A stretch of DNA of 36,966 nt from an uncultured Clostridium sp. (lineage in GTDB: Bacteria > Bacillota > Clostridia > Lachnospirales > Lachnospiraceae): positions 1-36,966 of the forward strand of contig UQTA01000030.1 in NCBI GenBank assembly GCA_900543885.1. Reading direction: 5' to 3'. Position numbers and translations under genes: made by a program. Positions within the stretch are counted from its first letter, which is position 1; each line of letters starts with the position of its first letter. Under the pieces are notes generated by a model. It made no database searches. It was not told where the DNA came from and was given only the letters and a program-made list of their open reading frames with translations. Below are positions 23,679-30,874 of the stretch, in pieces.

Positions 23679-24386
23679 TTATTCAGGCTGTAATAATTCC
23701 AACTGATCCATATAGTCGAGAAAGGCATTGATGTCAGGAAGATACAGATATCCGTCCTGCTGGGAAATTAGTCCAAGATCACGCAGCTTTTTGAATTTGC
23801 GGCTTACCGTAACACGGTTCATTCCCAGAATATCGGCTAACATCTGGTGACTGACGCGTTCTTTTAGGAGCATGCCATTTTTATAAGGTTTTCCGAAATT
23901 CTCAAAATCACTGATCAGCATCCGGCAGAGTTTCCACTCGGCTGTCTGTTTGGCTCCGATGCGCTGGGACTCCATGGAAGCGCAGAATTTATTGCACACG
24001 GAATCAAGAATATCGAGAACAATGTCGATATTTGATTTGAATGCCCGGATCAGGTCACACCGGTTGATCTTTAACAGTTCAGAATCTGTAATGGTTTCAA
24101 ATAATATCGGACATGGTTTTGGAAATAATACGTATTCTTCTAAAAATAAGGAACCATTGCGCATAATATTATAGACACGATGTTCTCCGTTAAAGGTATC
24201 TTCGTAAGCCATGATCCGACCCTTTTTTATGTAGTAGATGGAATCCGGACTGTGCTCACGGTAATCGAAGATATAACCTTTCGGATACCTGTGACTGCTG
24301 CCAAGCTTTTCAAGACGTTCGATGCTGCGGTTAATGCGGAGAATATGATATTGTTCTTGCATGAATTGTGTGTTCTCAGTCTCCAT
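23679..24386 (-). CDS. CRP/FNR-family transcriptional regulator
   Basis: This 235-residue regulator has an N-terminal cyclic-nucleotide-binding-like beta barrel (about 15-125), a dimer helix, and a C-terminal winged helix. The recognition helix NRVTVSRKFKKL (190-201) aligns with SRETVGRILKML of E. coli CRP, so Arg180 and Arg185 are kept as Arg191 and Arg196 while Glu181 is Val192. The cysteines (92, 110, 131, 135, 154) do not form the N-terminal FNR cluster motif, and the cAMP-binding residues are not conserved. The effector is therefore unknown. It is transcribed divergently from the MocA-like gene across a region holding the TGTAG-N6-CTACA operator. GGGGAAAG precedes the start. Confidence 0.88.
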   Translation of the reverse strand: METENTQFMQEQYHILRINRSIERLEKLGSSHRYPKGYIFDYREHSPDSIYYIKKGRIMAYEDTFNGEHRVYNIMRNGSLFLEEYVLFPKPCPILFETITDSELLKINRCDLIRAFKSNIDIVLDILDSVCNKFCASMESQRIGAKQTAEWKLCRMLISDFENFGKPYKNGMLLKERVSHQMLADILGMNRVTVSRKFKKLRDLGLISQQDGYLYLPDINAFLDYMDQLELLQPE

Positions 24387-24409
24387 TTTTAGCTTTCCCC
24401 ACCCCTTTT

Positions 24410-24465
24410 ATATACTCTCGGAATCTTCTTGTGAAATTGCGCTGCAAAAGATTTCGAGAGTATAT
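24410..24465. repeat. 18-bp inverted repeat in the leader of the CRP-like gene
   Basis: The arms 24410-24427 and 24448-24465 pair over 18 bp with one mismatch and enclose 20 nt. On the minus strand the hairpin ends 5-10 nt before the GGGGTGGGG ribosome binding region of the regulator. On the plus strand it is followed by TTTTTT, so it could also act as a weak terminator. Confidence 0.6.
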
Positions 24466-24493
24466 TTTTTCTAATATCTATCATACCACCTTT

Positions 24494-24528
24494 TGATAAA
24501 AATATCACATACAAATATGATAATATCA
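24494..24528. promoter_or_regulatory. Two adjacent TGATA/TATCA inverted repeats
   Basis: TGATA-AAAA-TATCA (24494-24507) and TGATA-A-TATCA (24518-24528) lie side by side upstream of the CRP-like gene. Such AT-rich repeats could bind a second regulator or simply reflect base composition. The minus-strand TATGAT (24487-24482) just downstream is a possible -10 box for the regulator gene. Confidence 0.3.
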
Positions 24529-24548
24529 GGATTAAAAAAACGCAGATA

Positions 24549-24592
24549 TGTAGTCTGCACTACAGGCATTCACCGAAAAAATCGATTATTAT
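24549..24592 (+). promoter_or_regulatory. CRP-like operator and -10 box of the MocA-like gene
   Basis: The palindrome TGTAG-TCTGCA-CTACA occupies 24549-24564, and a good -10 box TATTAT lies at 24587-24592 after 22 bp, again without a -35 box. Half-sites and spacing match the operator at 11370-11385 exactly. The neighbouring CRP-like protein is the obvious candidate to bind it. Confidence 0.65.
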
Positions 24593-24641
24593 TTTTTATA
24601 GAAAGTGTGTACGAAATGGAGGGCAGGAAAGGAGAATTTCA

Positions 24642-25286
24642 GTGAAAGCAGGTGCAGTCATTGTCGCGGCAGGAATGTCTACAAGAATGAAACAATTTAA
24701 GCAAATGATGAAAATTGGAAATTTTACCATGGCAGAAAGGGTAGCGATCAATTTTAAAAGAGCAGGAATACAGGATATTGTAATGGTCACAGGATATCGC
24801 AGCAGGCAGCTGGAAGCGTATTTAGATTATCTGGATCTTGAATTTGTGGAAAACAAACAGTATGAACATACGGATATGTTTGAATCTGCCAGGATCGGAT
24901 TCCGCCGTTTACAAAATCGCTGCGATAAAGTGCTCTTTTGTCCGGCGGATATTCCGTTTTTTACAGATGATACGGTAAAAAAAGTATTAAGCCAGAATGC
25001 AGAAATCGTAGCTCCCAGATGCGAGGGAAGAAGCGGGCATCCGATTTCCGTTCATCGTGAATTAATTCCGGCGATTCTTTCCTATCAGGGTGAAGAAGGA
25101 TTGAGGGGAGCACTAAATGCAACAGGAATTCCCATTCAGTATGTAGATGTGGAGGACCAGGGGACATTAATGGATGCAGATACCAGAGAAGATTTCGAGA
25201 AACTGGTAATGCTGCATAACGAAATGCGGAGCAGGTGGACATTTCCATTGAAAATGGAAAAACAGTGGGAAAAGGAGTTATTTTGA
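24642..25286 (+). CDS. MocA/MobA-like nucleotidyltransferase
   Basis: This 214-residue NTP-transferase (GT-A fold) resembles MocA/YgfJ, which adds CMP to molybdopterin for enzymes of the xanthine dehydrogenase family. It opens with VIVAAGMSTRMKQFKQM, a variant of the LAAGxSxRMGxxK nucleotide loop, and has CPADIP (99-104) with the metal-binding Asp and the family segment GRSGHPISV. The GTG start at 24642 has AAAGGAG 7 nt upstream. Its promoter shares an operator with the molybdenum hydroxylase operon, which supports a role in cofactor maturation. Other NTP-transferase substrates are possible. It overlaps the next gene by four bases. Confidence 0.8.
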   Translation: MKAGAVIVAAGMSTRMKQFKQMMKIGNFTMAERVAINFKRAGIQDIVMVTGYRSRQLEAYLDYLDLEFVENKQYEHTDMFESARIGFRRLQNRCDKVLFCPADIPFFTDDTVKKVLSQNAEIVAPRCEGRSGHPISVHRELIPAILSYQGEEGLRGALNATGIPIQYVDVEDQGTLMDADTREDFEKLVMLHNEMRSRWTFPLKMEKQWEKELF

Positions 25287-26377
25287 GAAAGATATATCTG
25301 GTCAGGCATGGAAAAGTAAAACAGGAAGACAAGATGCGCAGATGCATTGGACATACCGATCTGCCCCTTGATGAAGCATTTGTTCCCTCTATATTGGAAT
25401 TAGGTGAGTGGATTGCAAGAAAACAGCAAGGACGAAAAGCCTCTATGGTACTGGCATCCGGAACTTTACAGCGTGCCAGCTGTACGGCAAACTATATCCA
25501 GCAAGGCGCAGGAGAAGTCATTTCCGGAAATATCCGGTTTGATGAAAATCTGAATGAGGTGGATACCGGTTTGTGGGAAAACCGGACATTTGAAGAAATA
25601 AAGCTCAACGAACATCAGCTGTTTGAAGAACGGGGAAAAGCACTTGGATATTTCCATTTTCCACAAGGCGAATCAATTTATGAAGCAGGAGTCCGTTTGG
25701 AGAAAGGATTGAACCGTTTCAGACAGGAAATAAAAGAAAATCTGATTATTGTATCCCATTCTGGCGCGATCCGTGCCTTTTTGTGTAAACTGCTTGGTTT
25801 GTCAACTAATGATTACAGAAAGCTGGGAGCGGCTAATATCAGTTCCGCGATTTTGCTGGACGATGGAGAGAATCTTTGTGTTGAACGCTGCGGATATAAA
25901 CCGTCCTGTCTGTTAAATGAACCAGAATTGAAGGAACTTTATCAGGTGTACAATGTTCCAGAATGGATCATAGCTCATATGAAAAAAACAGCAGAAATGG
26001 CAGAGACTCTGAAACCTTCTTTGAAAGAAAAAAAGCTTGATTGGGATTTGATCCAGAAAGCAGCTCTGGTTCATGACATGCTTCGGACAGAACGACTGCA
26101 TGCGTTAAAGGGGGCAGACATTTTACGGAGAGAAGGGTACTATGAGATTGCAGATCTGGTGGAGAAACATCATGATCCGGAAATTCAGGAAGATGGTCCG
26201 CTGACTGAGGCTGAAGTTCTTTTTTATGCAGATTCCCGAGTGAAGGAAGACGAAATCGTCAGTGTGGAGGCGCGCTATCAGGCATCCTATGGAAAATGCC
26301 GCTGCCTGGAGGCTTTTAGAAAACATGAGGCGTTATACCGGAAAGCGAAAGTAATAGAAAAAAAGATATATTGTTGA
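25283..26377 (+). CDS. Histidine phosphatase and HD-domain fusion protein
   Basis: This 364-residue protein joins two hydrolase domains. Residues 1-195 are a histidine phosphatase: LVRHGK (6-11) carries the nucleophilic His, and VSHSGAIRAF the second catalytic His. Residues from about 230 form an HD domain with LVHDMLRTERLHALKGAD and a later VEKHHDPE metal-ligand segment. The TTG at 25283 lies 5 nt after AGGAG (25273-25277) and overlaps the upstream TGA as TTGA, so the pair is translationally coupled. An in-frame GTG at 25235 lacks a site. Coupling to a MocA-like transferase suggests hydrolysis of a nucleotide or cofactor precursor, which is inference. Confidence 0.82.
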   Translation: MRKIYLVRHGKVKQEDKMRRCIGHTDLPLDEAFVPSILELGEWIARKQQGRKASMVLASGTLQRASCTANYIQQGAGEVISGNIRFDENLNEVDTGLWENRTFEEIKLNEHQLFEERGKALGYFHFPQGESIYEAGVRLEKGLNRFRQEIKENLIIVSHSGAIRAFLCKLLGLSTNDYRKLGAANISSAILLDDGENLCVERCGYKPSCLLNEPELKELYQVYNVPEWIIAHMKKTAEMAETLKPSLKEKKLDWDLIQKAALVHDMLRTERLHALKGADILRREGYYEIADLVEKHHDPEIQEDGPLTEAEVLFYADSRVKEDEIVSVEARYQASYGKCRCLEAFRKHEALYRKAKVIEKKIYC

Positions 26378-26383
26378 AAGGCT

Positions 26384-26439
26384 GAAAGCCATCGGTATGC
26401 ATTACAATACTTATTTTGCAATGCACACGGATGGCTTTC
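26384..26439. terminator. Hairpin between convergent genes
   Basis: GAAAGCCATC (26384-26393) pairs with GATGGCTTTC (26430-26439), and TGCATT pairs with AATGCA inside. There is no U-tract on either side. The structure is flanked by exact 9-bp direct repeats TTGTTGAAA (26371-26379 and 26441-26449). Confidence 0.5.
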
Positions 26440-26446
26440 GTTGTTG

Positions 26447-26477
26447 AAAATAAAAAATTGCTGCAAATGTGTTTGCA
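26447..26477 (-). terminator. Weak minus-strand terminator after pcp
   Basis: On the minus strand TGCAAA-CACA-TTTGCA (26477-26462) is followed by a U-rich run across 26459-26447. The stem is only 6 bp, so termination may be partial. Confidence 0.45.
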
Positions 26478-26507
26478 CATGGTGGTGATCTCTAAACCGC
26501 CTGACAA

Positions 26508-27149
26508 TTAGTGAGTAGCGCCTTCTGCTGCAGCAATATCACTTTCATTTTCACCAATGGCAGCGATGGCAGCTTCAATACCCCTTGCAATATCCTGCAA
26601 ATTCATGGACGGTGCAGCCGGGCGGTTTACGACCTGGCTTGGGATAAATGGAACATGCATGAAGCCGCCCCGTACTCCCGGATAGCTTTTAGCCAGAGTG
26701 TAGAGAACACCGTACATCAGGTGGTTGCATACAAAGGTTCCGGCAGTATTAGAAACACTGGCAGGAAGTCCTGCATTTCGGATGCTCTGTACCATAGCTT
26801 TAATAGGAAGAGTGGCAAAATAAGCAGGAGCACCGTCTTCAAAGATCGGCACATCGATGGGCTGATTGCCTTCATTGTCTTTGATGCGGGCATCATCTAA
26901 ATTAATGGCAACACGCTCCGGGGTCAGGTCAAAACGGCCGCCGGCCTGTCCGATACACAGAACTGCGTCTGGTTTTTCAGTTTCAATGGCTTTTGCTACT
27001 TTATCAATGGATTTACCGAAAACAGTAGGTACTTCCAGCTTGACTACCTGGACAGAACCGACAGTATCAGAAACCAGTTTTACAGCCTCTAAAGCCGGAT
27101 TGATCGGCTCGCCGCCGAAGGGGTCAAATGCAGTGAGAAGAAGTTTCAT
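26508..27149 (-). CDS. pcp: Pyrrolidone-carboxylate (pyroglutamyl) peptidase
   Basis: This 213-residue cysteine peptidase of family C15 removes N-terminal pyroglutamate from peptides. The catalytic triad is visible as Glu78 in LTPERVAIN, Cys141 in NTAGTFVCN and His165 in GGFMHVPFIP, and the protein opens with the typical LLTAFDPFGGE. The start at 27149 (MKLLLTAF) is preferred: AAAGGA is about 11 nt away, whereas a start four codons earlier would touch the ribosome binding site. It lies downstream of the 5-oxoproline transporter pair on the same strand, so peptide-derived 5-oxoproline release and its transport are likely co-expressed. Confidence 0.95.
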   Translation of the reverse strand: MKLLLTAFDPFGGEPINPALEAVKLVSDTVGSVQVVKLEVPTVFGKSIDKVAKAIETEKPDAVLCIGQAGGRFDLTPERVAINLDDARIKDNEGNQPIDVPIFEDGAPAYFATLPIKAMVQSIRNAGLPASVSNTAGTFVCNHLMYGVLYTLAKSYPGVRGGFMHVPFIPSQVVNRPAAPSMNLQDIARGIEAAIAAIGENESDIAAAEGATH

Positions 27150-27209
27150 AAAAATGCTCATCCTTTCCGAAGAAATTTTCTAAAAATTTTTAAGATTTGC
27201 GCGGTAAAC

Positions 27210-27270
27210 TTCGTTAAAAATTAGATTTATTTTGCCCATTGTTTGCAGAAAAAAACAATATTTTAACGAA
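27210..27270. other. Nested inverted repeats between pcp and the DUF979 gene
   Basis: TTCGTTAAAA (27210-27219) pairs with TTTTAACGAA (27261-27270), which includes the DUF979 stop codon. Inside it ATTGTTT (27238-27244) pairs with AAACAAT (27253-27259). It could stabilise the upstream message or attenuate pcp expression. Confidence 0.4.
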
Positions 27271-28195
27271 ATGCCAGCATATACATTAATACAATGTGAG
27301 CAGCAAGCATAACAAGTGCAACCGGCAGCTGGCTTAAGATAACGATGTATTTATTCTTTGTCTCAAGAAGTGCTGCAGGCAGAATGTTGAAGTTTGCAGC
27401 CATAGGAGTCATTAAAGTACCACAGTAGCCTGCGGTCAGGCCAAGCGCACCTACTACTACCGGATCAGCGCCCTGAGCGATCAAAAACGGGATACCGATA
27501 CCTACTGTGATAACAGAGAAAGCGGCAAAACCATTACCCATGATCATGGTAAATAAAGCCATGGCAATACAGTAAACCGCAGTAGCGGCAAACAGGTTTC
27601 CGGCCGGGATCACAGCGCTTACGCCTCCTGCGATCACATCACCCACACCTGCAGCTGTGAATACAGAGCCAAGTGCGGCTAAGACCTGAGGAAGGATGCC
27701 GGTAACACCAACATTGTCAGTGAGACGGGTGCAGTCTTTTACGGCATAAACCGCTTTTGGCTTGAAAATGATAAAGGCAGCGATCAGAGCAATTGCACCG
27801 GAGATACCGATGGCATTGTTGGCGCCCAGTACCTTTAAGAAGGTAGCAACTAAAACAGCACTTACAGCCAGCACTAACGGTGGGATAAACACGCTGTAGC
27901 CTAATTTGTCAGCAGCGGCACGGGTTTCGGTCTCTTTCGGCATATCACTTTTACTTGGAGCTACGCGCTTAAATGCAGTAAGCACAGCTAAGAATACAAC
28001 ACACAGTCCTGTGATCCATTTTGGAAGATAAGGTCCTGCGATAAAGGTAAATGCAAGAATGAACCAGAAAAGAGCGGTAGTACCTTTTTTGGCACAGGTA
28101 TCGTCTTTTAAGGCTTTCATGCCGGTTGCGATAAAAATAAGTCCGATGATGCAGTAGAAGATCTCTGCAACAATGGTGCTTATGGTCCAGGTCAT
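27263..28195 (-). CDS. 5-oxoproline transporter, DUF979 subunit
   Basis: This 310-residue integral membrane protein has about nine hydrophobic helices and matches DUF979, which NCBI names as one subunit of a two-part 5-oxoproline transporter. Characteristic stretches are MIMGNGFAAFSVITVGIGIP and LGLTAGYCGTLMTPMAANFNILPAALLE near the C-terminus. It starts 1 nt after the stop of the DUF969 gene, so the two subunits are translationally coupled. With pcp downstream it forms a unit handling pyroglutamate. No 5-oxoprolinase (pxpABC) gene is seen in this window, so catabolism of the imported compound must be encoded elsewhere. Confidence 0.88.
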   Translation of the reverse strand: MTWTISTIVAEIFYCIIGLIFIATGMKALKDDTCAKKGTTALFWFILAFTFIAGPYLPKWITGLCVVFLAVLTAFKRVAPSKSDMPKETETRAAADKLGYSVFIPPLVLAVSAVLVATFLKVLGANNAIGISGAIALIAAFIIFKPKAVYAVKDCTRLTDNVGVTGILPQVLAALGSVFTAAGVGDVIAGGVSAVIPAGNLFAATAVYCIAMALFTMIMGNGFAAFSVITVGIGIPFLIAQGADPVVVGALGLTAGYCGTLMTPMAANFNILPAALLETKNKYIVILSQLPVALVMLAAHIVLMYMLAFR

Positions 28196-28196
28196 A

Positions 28197-28889
28197 TTAT
28201 TTGTCCTCCTTTGCGGCTTTGGATGCCAGACGGCGTTTTAAGATCTGGTCAAAGATCAGGGCGTAGATCACACCTACAACAGCAGAGATCACAGCAATAG
28301 GAACAGACTGTCCTGCGATCTGGAGTGCGTCTACAGGATAACCCTGTTCGCTTAAGGTTGACACGATTAAAAGCGTTCCGGAAGATCCCATAAAACAGTT
28401 CTGAGCAAAGAAGTTGCCGTAGTTTTCGCTTCCAGCACACATTCCTTTGATCTGGTCTTCTGATTTTTCATCCAGTTCCTTATACTGTACTACAGCTGCT
28501 GCCTGTGCCATAGGATTGATCAGCGGACGGATAAACTGAGGATGGCCGCCGATACGCAGGGAGAAAGCAGAGGCAAAGGTACGGATAACCTGCCAGATCG
28601 CGATCAGTTTTCCTGTGGTCATATTCTTTAAGGAACGGATAAAGTCTACGGCCTTGTCTTTCAGCCCGTTTCGCTCACATAAGCCGATCACAGGCAGAGT
28701 GAGGATGAAAAGGGTAGCAGTACGGTTGGTGATAAATGCGGTGCCCAGTGTGTTCAGGATATCCATAGGACTCATTCCGGCAACCAGTCCGGTAGCAAGA
28801 CCTGCTACTACAACTACAGCCAGAGTGTCTAATTTAAGGATAAAGCCGATCACGACTATGAGGACACCAATCAATTTGATGATTTCCAT
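28197..28889 (-). CDS. 5-oxoproline transporter, DUF969 subunit
   Basis: This 230-residue membrane protein is the DUF969 partner of the 5-oxoproline transporter. It has about five hydrophobic segments and the conserved central FSLRIGGHPQFIRPLINPMAQ region, then GNFFAQNCFMGSSGTLL. It is first in the minus-strand operon DUF969-DUF979-pcp. A good AGGAGG ribosome binding site lies 8-10 nt before the ATG, and a promoter candidate is present 65 bp further upstream. Confidence 0.88.
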   Translation of the reverse strand: MEIIKLIGVLIVVIGFILKLDTLAVVVVAGLATGLVAGMSPMDILNTLGTAFITNRTATLFILTLPVIGLCERNGLKDKAVDFIRSLKNMTTGKLIAIWQVIRTFASAFSLRIGGHPQFIRPLINPMAQAAAVVQYKELDEKSEDQIKGMCAGSENYGNFFAQNCFMGSSGTLLIVSTLSEQGYPVDALQIAGQSVPIAVISAVVGVIYALIFDQILKRRLASKAAKEDK

Positions 28890-28953
28890 TAAATAAAATT
28901 CCTCCTACTAAAATGATGTTGGGTCAAAAGGTATTTTGCCCCTATGATACCGG

Positions 28954-28982
28954 ATTGTAACATAATTATAACTTGCGGGCAA
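28954..28982 (-). promoter_or_regulatory. Candidate promoter of the DUF969-DUF979-pcp operon
   Basis: On the minus strand TTGCCC (28982-28977) and TACAAT (28959-28954) are separated by 17 bp. GGTAT (28930-28934) and ATACC (28947-28951) form a short inverted repeat just downstream that might be an operator. The remaining sequence up to 29149 is AT-rich, with TGCAAAAAA tandem repeats at about 29127-29147 and no gene. Confidence 0.55.
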
Positions 28983-29149
28983 GGAAAAAGGCCTGGAAAA
29001 GGGATGTAAAAGAGATATTGGGAAAAATTGTCAAAAAGAAAACAAGGACTTCGTGAAAAATGTAACGGCTGTTTGGAAATTGTTAAGACAAAACGAACAA
29101 AAAAAGTTAGAATGTCTAAAAAAAATTGCAAAAAATGCAAAAAATGCCA

Positions 29150-29178
29150 TTGCTTATTTAAGTGATATCGAGTATAAT
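29150..29178 (+). promoter_or_regulatory. Promoter of the ATP synthase operon
   Basis: TTGCTT (29150-29155) and a perfect TATAAT (29173-29178) are separated by 17 bp. The start codon of atpZ follows about 120 bp later after an A/T-rich leader without obvious structure. Confidence 0.8.
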
Positions 29179-29299
29179 CTATTCAAGTTGTACAAAATCT
29201 AAGGGGATAGTTTCGATATTTTCCGATTGTATTTATAAAAAAACAACAAAAAAATATAGAATGTTTGATATACTATTGACAAGGAAAGGAAGATGGTCC

Positions 29300-29566
29300 A
29301 TGAAAGACTGGCAGTATATTCTGAGGAACTTTTCTCTGATCGGTCAGATGGGAATTTCCCTGGCGGTGCCATTGCTGATCTGCCTTTTTTTATGCAGCTG
29401 GCTTAACAGCCGTTTTATGATCGGCGGATGGATCTATATCCCTGGTTTTATCATGGGACTTGGGGGTTCCTTTATGACGGCATATAAATTATATCTGGCC
29501 ATTATGAAGACACAGAAGAAGAAAAAGAACAGAGAACATGAGAGAGCATTTAACAGGCATGTATGA
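29300..29566 (+). CDS. atpZ: AtpZ/AtpI-family small membrane protein
   Basis: This 88-residue protein has two membrane helices (about 18-35 and 43-66) and a Lys/Arg-rich tail, and is first in the ATP synthase operon. AtpZ proteins are linked to ATP synthase assembly and possibly Mg2+/Ca2+ supply. The ATG at 29300 has AAAGGAAG upstream; the open frame extends further left but begins in the promoter. Its stop overlaps the open frame of atpI. Confidence 0.8.
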   Translation: MKDWQYILRNFSLIGQMGISLAVPLLICLFLCSWLNSRFMIGGWIYIPGFIMGLGGSFMTAYKLYLAIMKTQKKKKNREHERAFNRHV

Positions 29567-29604
29567 TCCGAGAATGCACATCCGTGCAGCAGGGAGGTAG
29601 AAAC

Positions 29605-30027
29605 ATGAAGATCCAGCCGGCAGTAAAGAAAGAAACAGGACATATCGCATGTTGGAGCGGCGCAGGAACGATTGTTATGATCGTCGCTTTTGCAGTTTGC
29701 CATAAACTTTTTCCGGAAGCAGTACCCTTTGATTATAAGGTAGTGCTTGGCGGCATCATTGGTGCGGCCGTTGCAGTAGGCAATTTTTTTATTATGGGAC
29801 TTACGGTGCAGAAGATCGCATCTGGAGAACAGAATGATGAACAGGCCTACAAAAGCATGAAAATAAGTTACAGATACCGTTCCATGGCACAGTTGCTGTG
29901 GATCGTTCTGGCAATGGTATTACCATTTGTTAATGCTGCGGCGGGCATTATACCGCTGTTTTTCCCAAGTTTGAGCATTAAGCTTATTAACATTCTGGGA
30001 ATAATAAAAGCAAAGCCAAATTTATAA
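29605..30027 (+). CDS. atpI: ATP synthase subunit I
   Basis: This 140-residue protein has four predicted membrane helices and fits the ATP synthase I family, which helps assemble the c-ring. The ATG at 29605 follows GGGAGGT with a suitable spacer; earlier codons in the frame overlap atpZ and lack a site. It lies directly before atpB. The sequence is poorly conserved, as usual for the family, so position in the operon is a main support. Confidence 0.8.
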   Translation: MKIQPAVKKETGHIACWSGAGTIVMIVAFAVCHKLFPEAVPFDYKVVLGGIIGAAVAVGNFFIMGLTVQKIASGEQNDEQAYKSMKISYRYRSMAQLLWIVLAMVLPFVNAAAGIIPLFFPSLSIKLINILGIIKAKPNL

Positions 30028-30035
30028 GAAAGGAG

Positions 30036-30053
30036 ATGAAAATGCGGATATGA
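30036..30053 (+). other. Mini reading frame overlapping the atpB start
   Basis: AAGGAG (30030-30035) is followed at once by ATG AAA ATG CGG ATA TGA. The second ATG (30042) has a 6-nt spacer, while atpB itself is 14 nt away, longer than usual. The TGA overlaps the atpB ATG as ATGA, so ribosomes ending this mini frame could reinitiate on atpB. Confidence 0.45.
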
Positions 30054-30811
30054 ATTTTAATATTTCAGGTGCTGCGGTTTATTTCAGGATTCCTACAGGC
30101 ATACCTGTCCTTGGCGATTTCCTGATATCCGAAACACTGGTGGTCAGCTGGATCGTAATGATACTTATTACGGGACTGTGTATCTGGCTTACCAGAGACC
30201 TGAAGGTAGAGAATATATCCAAACGGCAGGCAGTGGCCGAGATGCTGGTAGAACAGGCGCAGAAGTTTGTGAGAAATAATACCGGCGGAACAAAGTTTGA
30301 TAACCTGATCCCATTTGTGGCAGCTTTGTTCACGACCAGTGTAGTTTCCAATCTTATCAGCCTTACCGGTCTGAGAAGCCCGACAGCCGATCTTTCCACA
30401 GAAGCAGCCTGGGCAGTGGTAGTGTTCATTATGATCACTTCCAATAAGATCAAGGCTGGCGGCATACTGGGATACTTAAAGGGCTTTACCACCCCGATCC
30501 CGGTCATGACACCATTTAATGTCCTGTCAGAGCTGGCAACACCGGTAAGTATGGCGTGCCGTCACTTTGGAAATATTCTTTCTGGCGTTGTTATCAACGG
30601 GTTGATCTATGCAGCTTTGGCGGTAGCAACATCGGCGCTTCTTGGCTGGCTGCCAGGTGCGCTGGGACAGGTCTTAGGAAGCATCCCATTCCTTGATGTG
30701 GGTGTTCCGGCTATTCTGTCTGTCTACTTTGACTGGTTCTCCGGTTTCATGCAGGCATTCATTTTCAGTATGCTGACCATCATGTATATTGCAAATGCGG
30801 CAGAAGGTTAA
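30050..30811 (+). CDS. atpB: ATP synthase Fo subunit a
   Basis: This 253-residue membrane subunit provides the ion half-channels next to the c-ring. The essential arginine is Arg171 in SMACRHFGN, where most species have RLFGN. Further conserved regions are LIPFVAALF and FDWFSGFMQAFIFSMLTIMYI at the C-terminus. About five to six helices are predicted. It has a long spacer to its ribosome binding site, bridged by a mini frame. Confidence 0.95.
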   Translation: MNFNISGAAVYFRIPTGIPVLGDFLISETLVVSWIVMILITGLCIWLTRDLKVENISKRQAVAEMLVEQAQKFVRNNTGGTKFDNLIPFVAALFTTSVVSNLISLTGLRSPTADLSTEAAWAVVVFIMITSNKIKAGGILGYLKGFTTPIPVMTPFNVLSELATPVSMACRHFGNILSGVVINGLIYAALAVATSALLGWLPGALGQVLGSIPFLDVGVPAILSVYFDWFSGFMQAFIFSMLTIMYIANAAEG

Positions 30812-30874
30812 AAACACGCAGTAAGAAAATCTTATCAAAGATATTATTCACATTATTCTAGGAGGAAATTTATT

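Noticed and set aside
23679..24386. FNR-type oxygen sensor
   Set aside because: The cysteines do not occur in the N-terminal cluster pattern of FNR, so an iron-sulfur sensor is not supported.
29127..29147. Short tandem TGCAAAAAA repeats as a CRISPR-like or regulatory array
   Set aside because: There are only two to three copies of a 9-bp A-rich unit with no spacers, which is explained by AT-rich promoter DNA.
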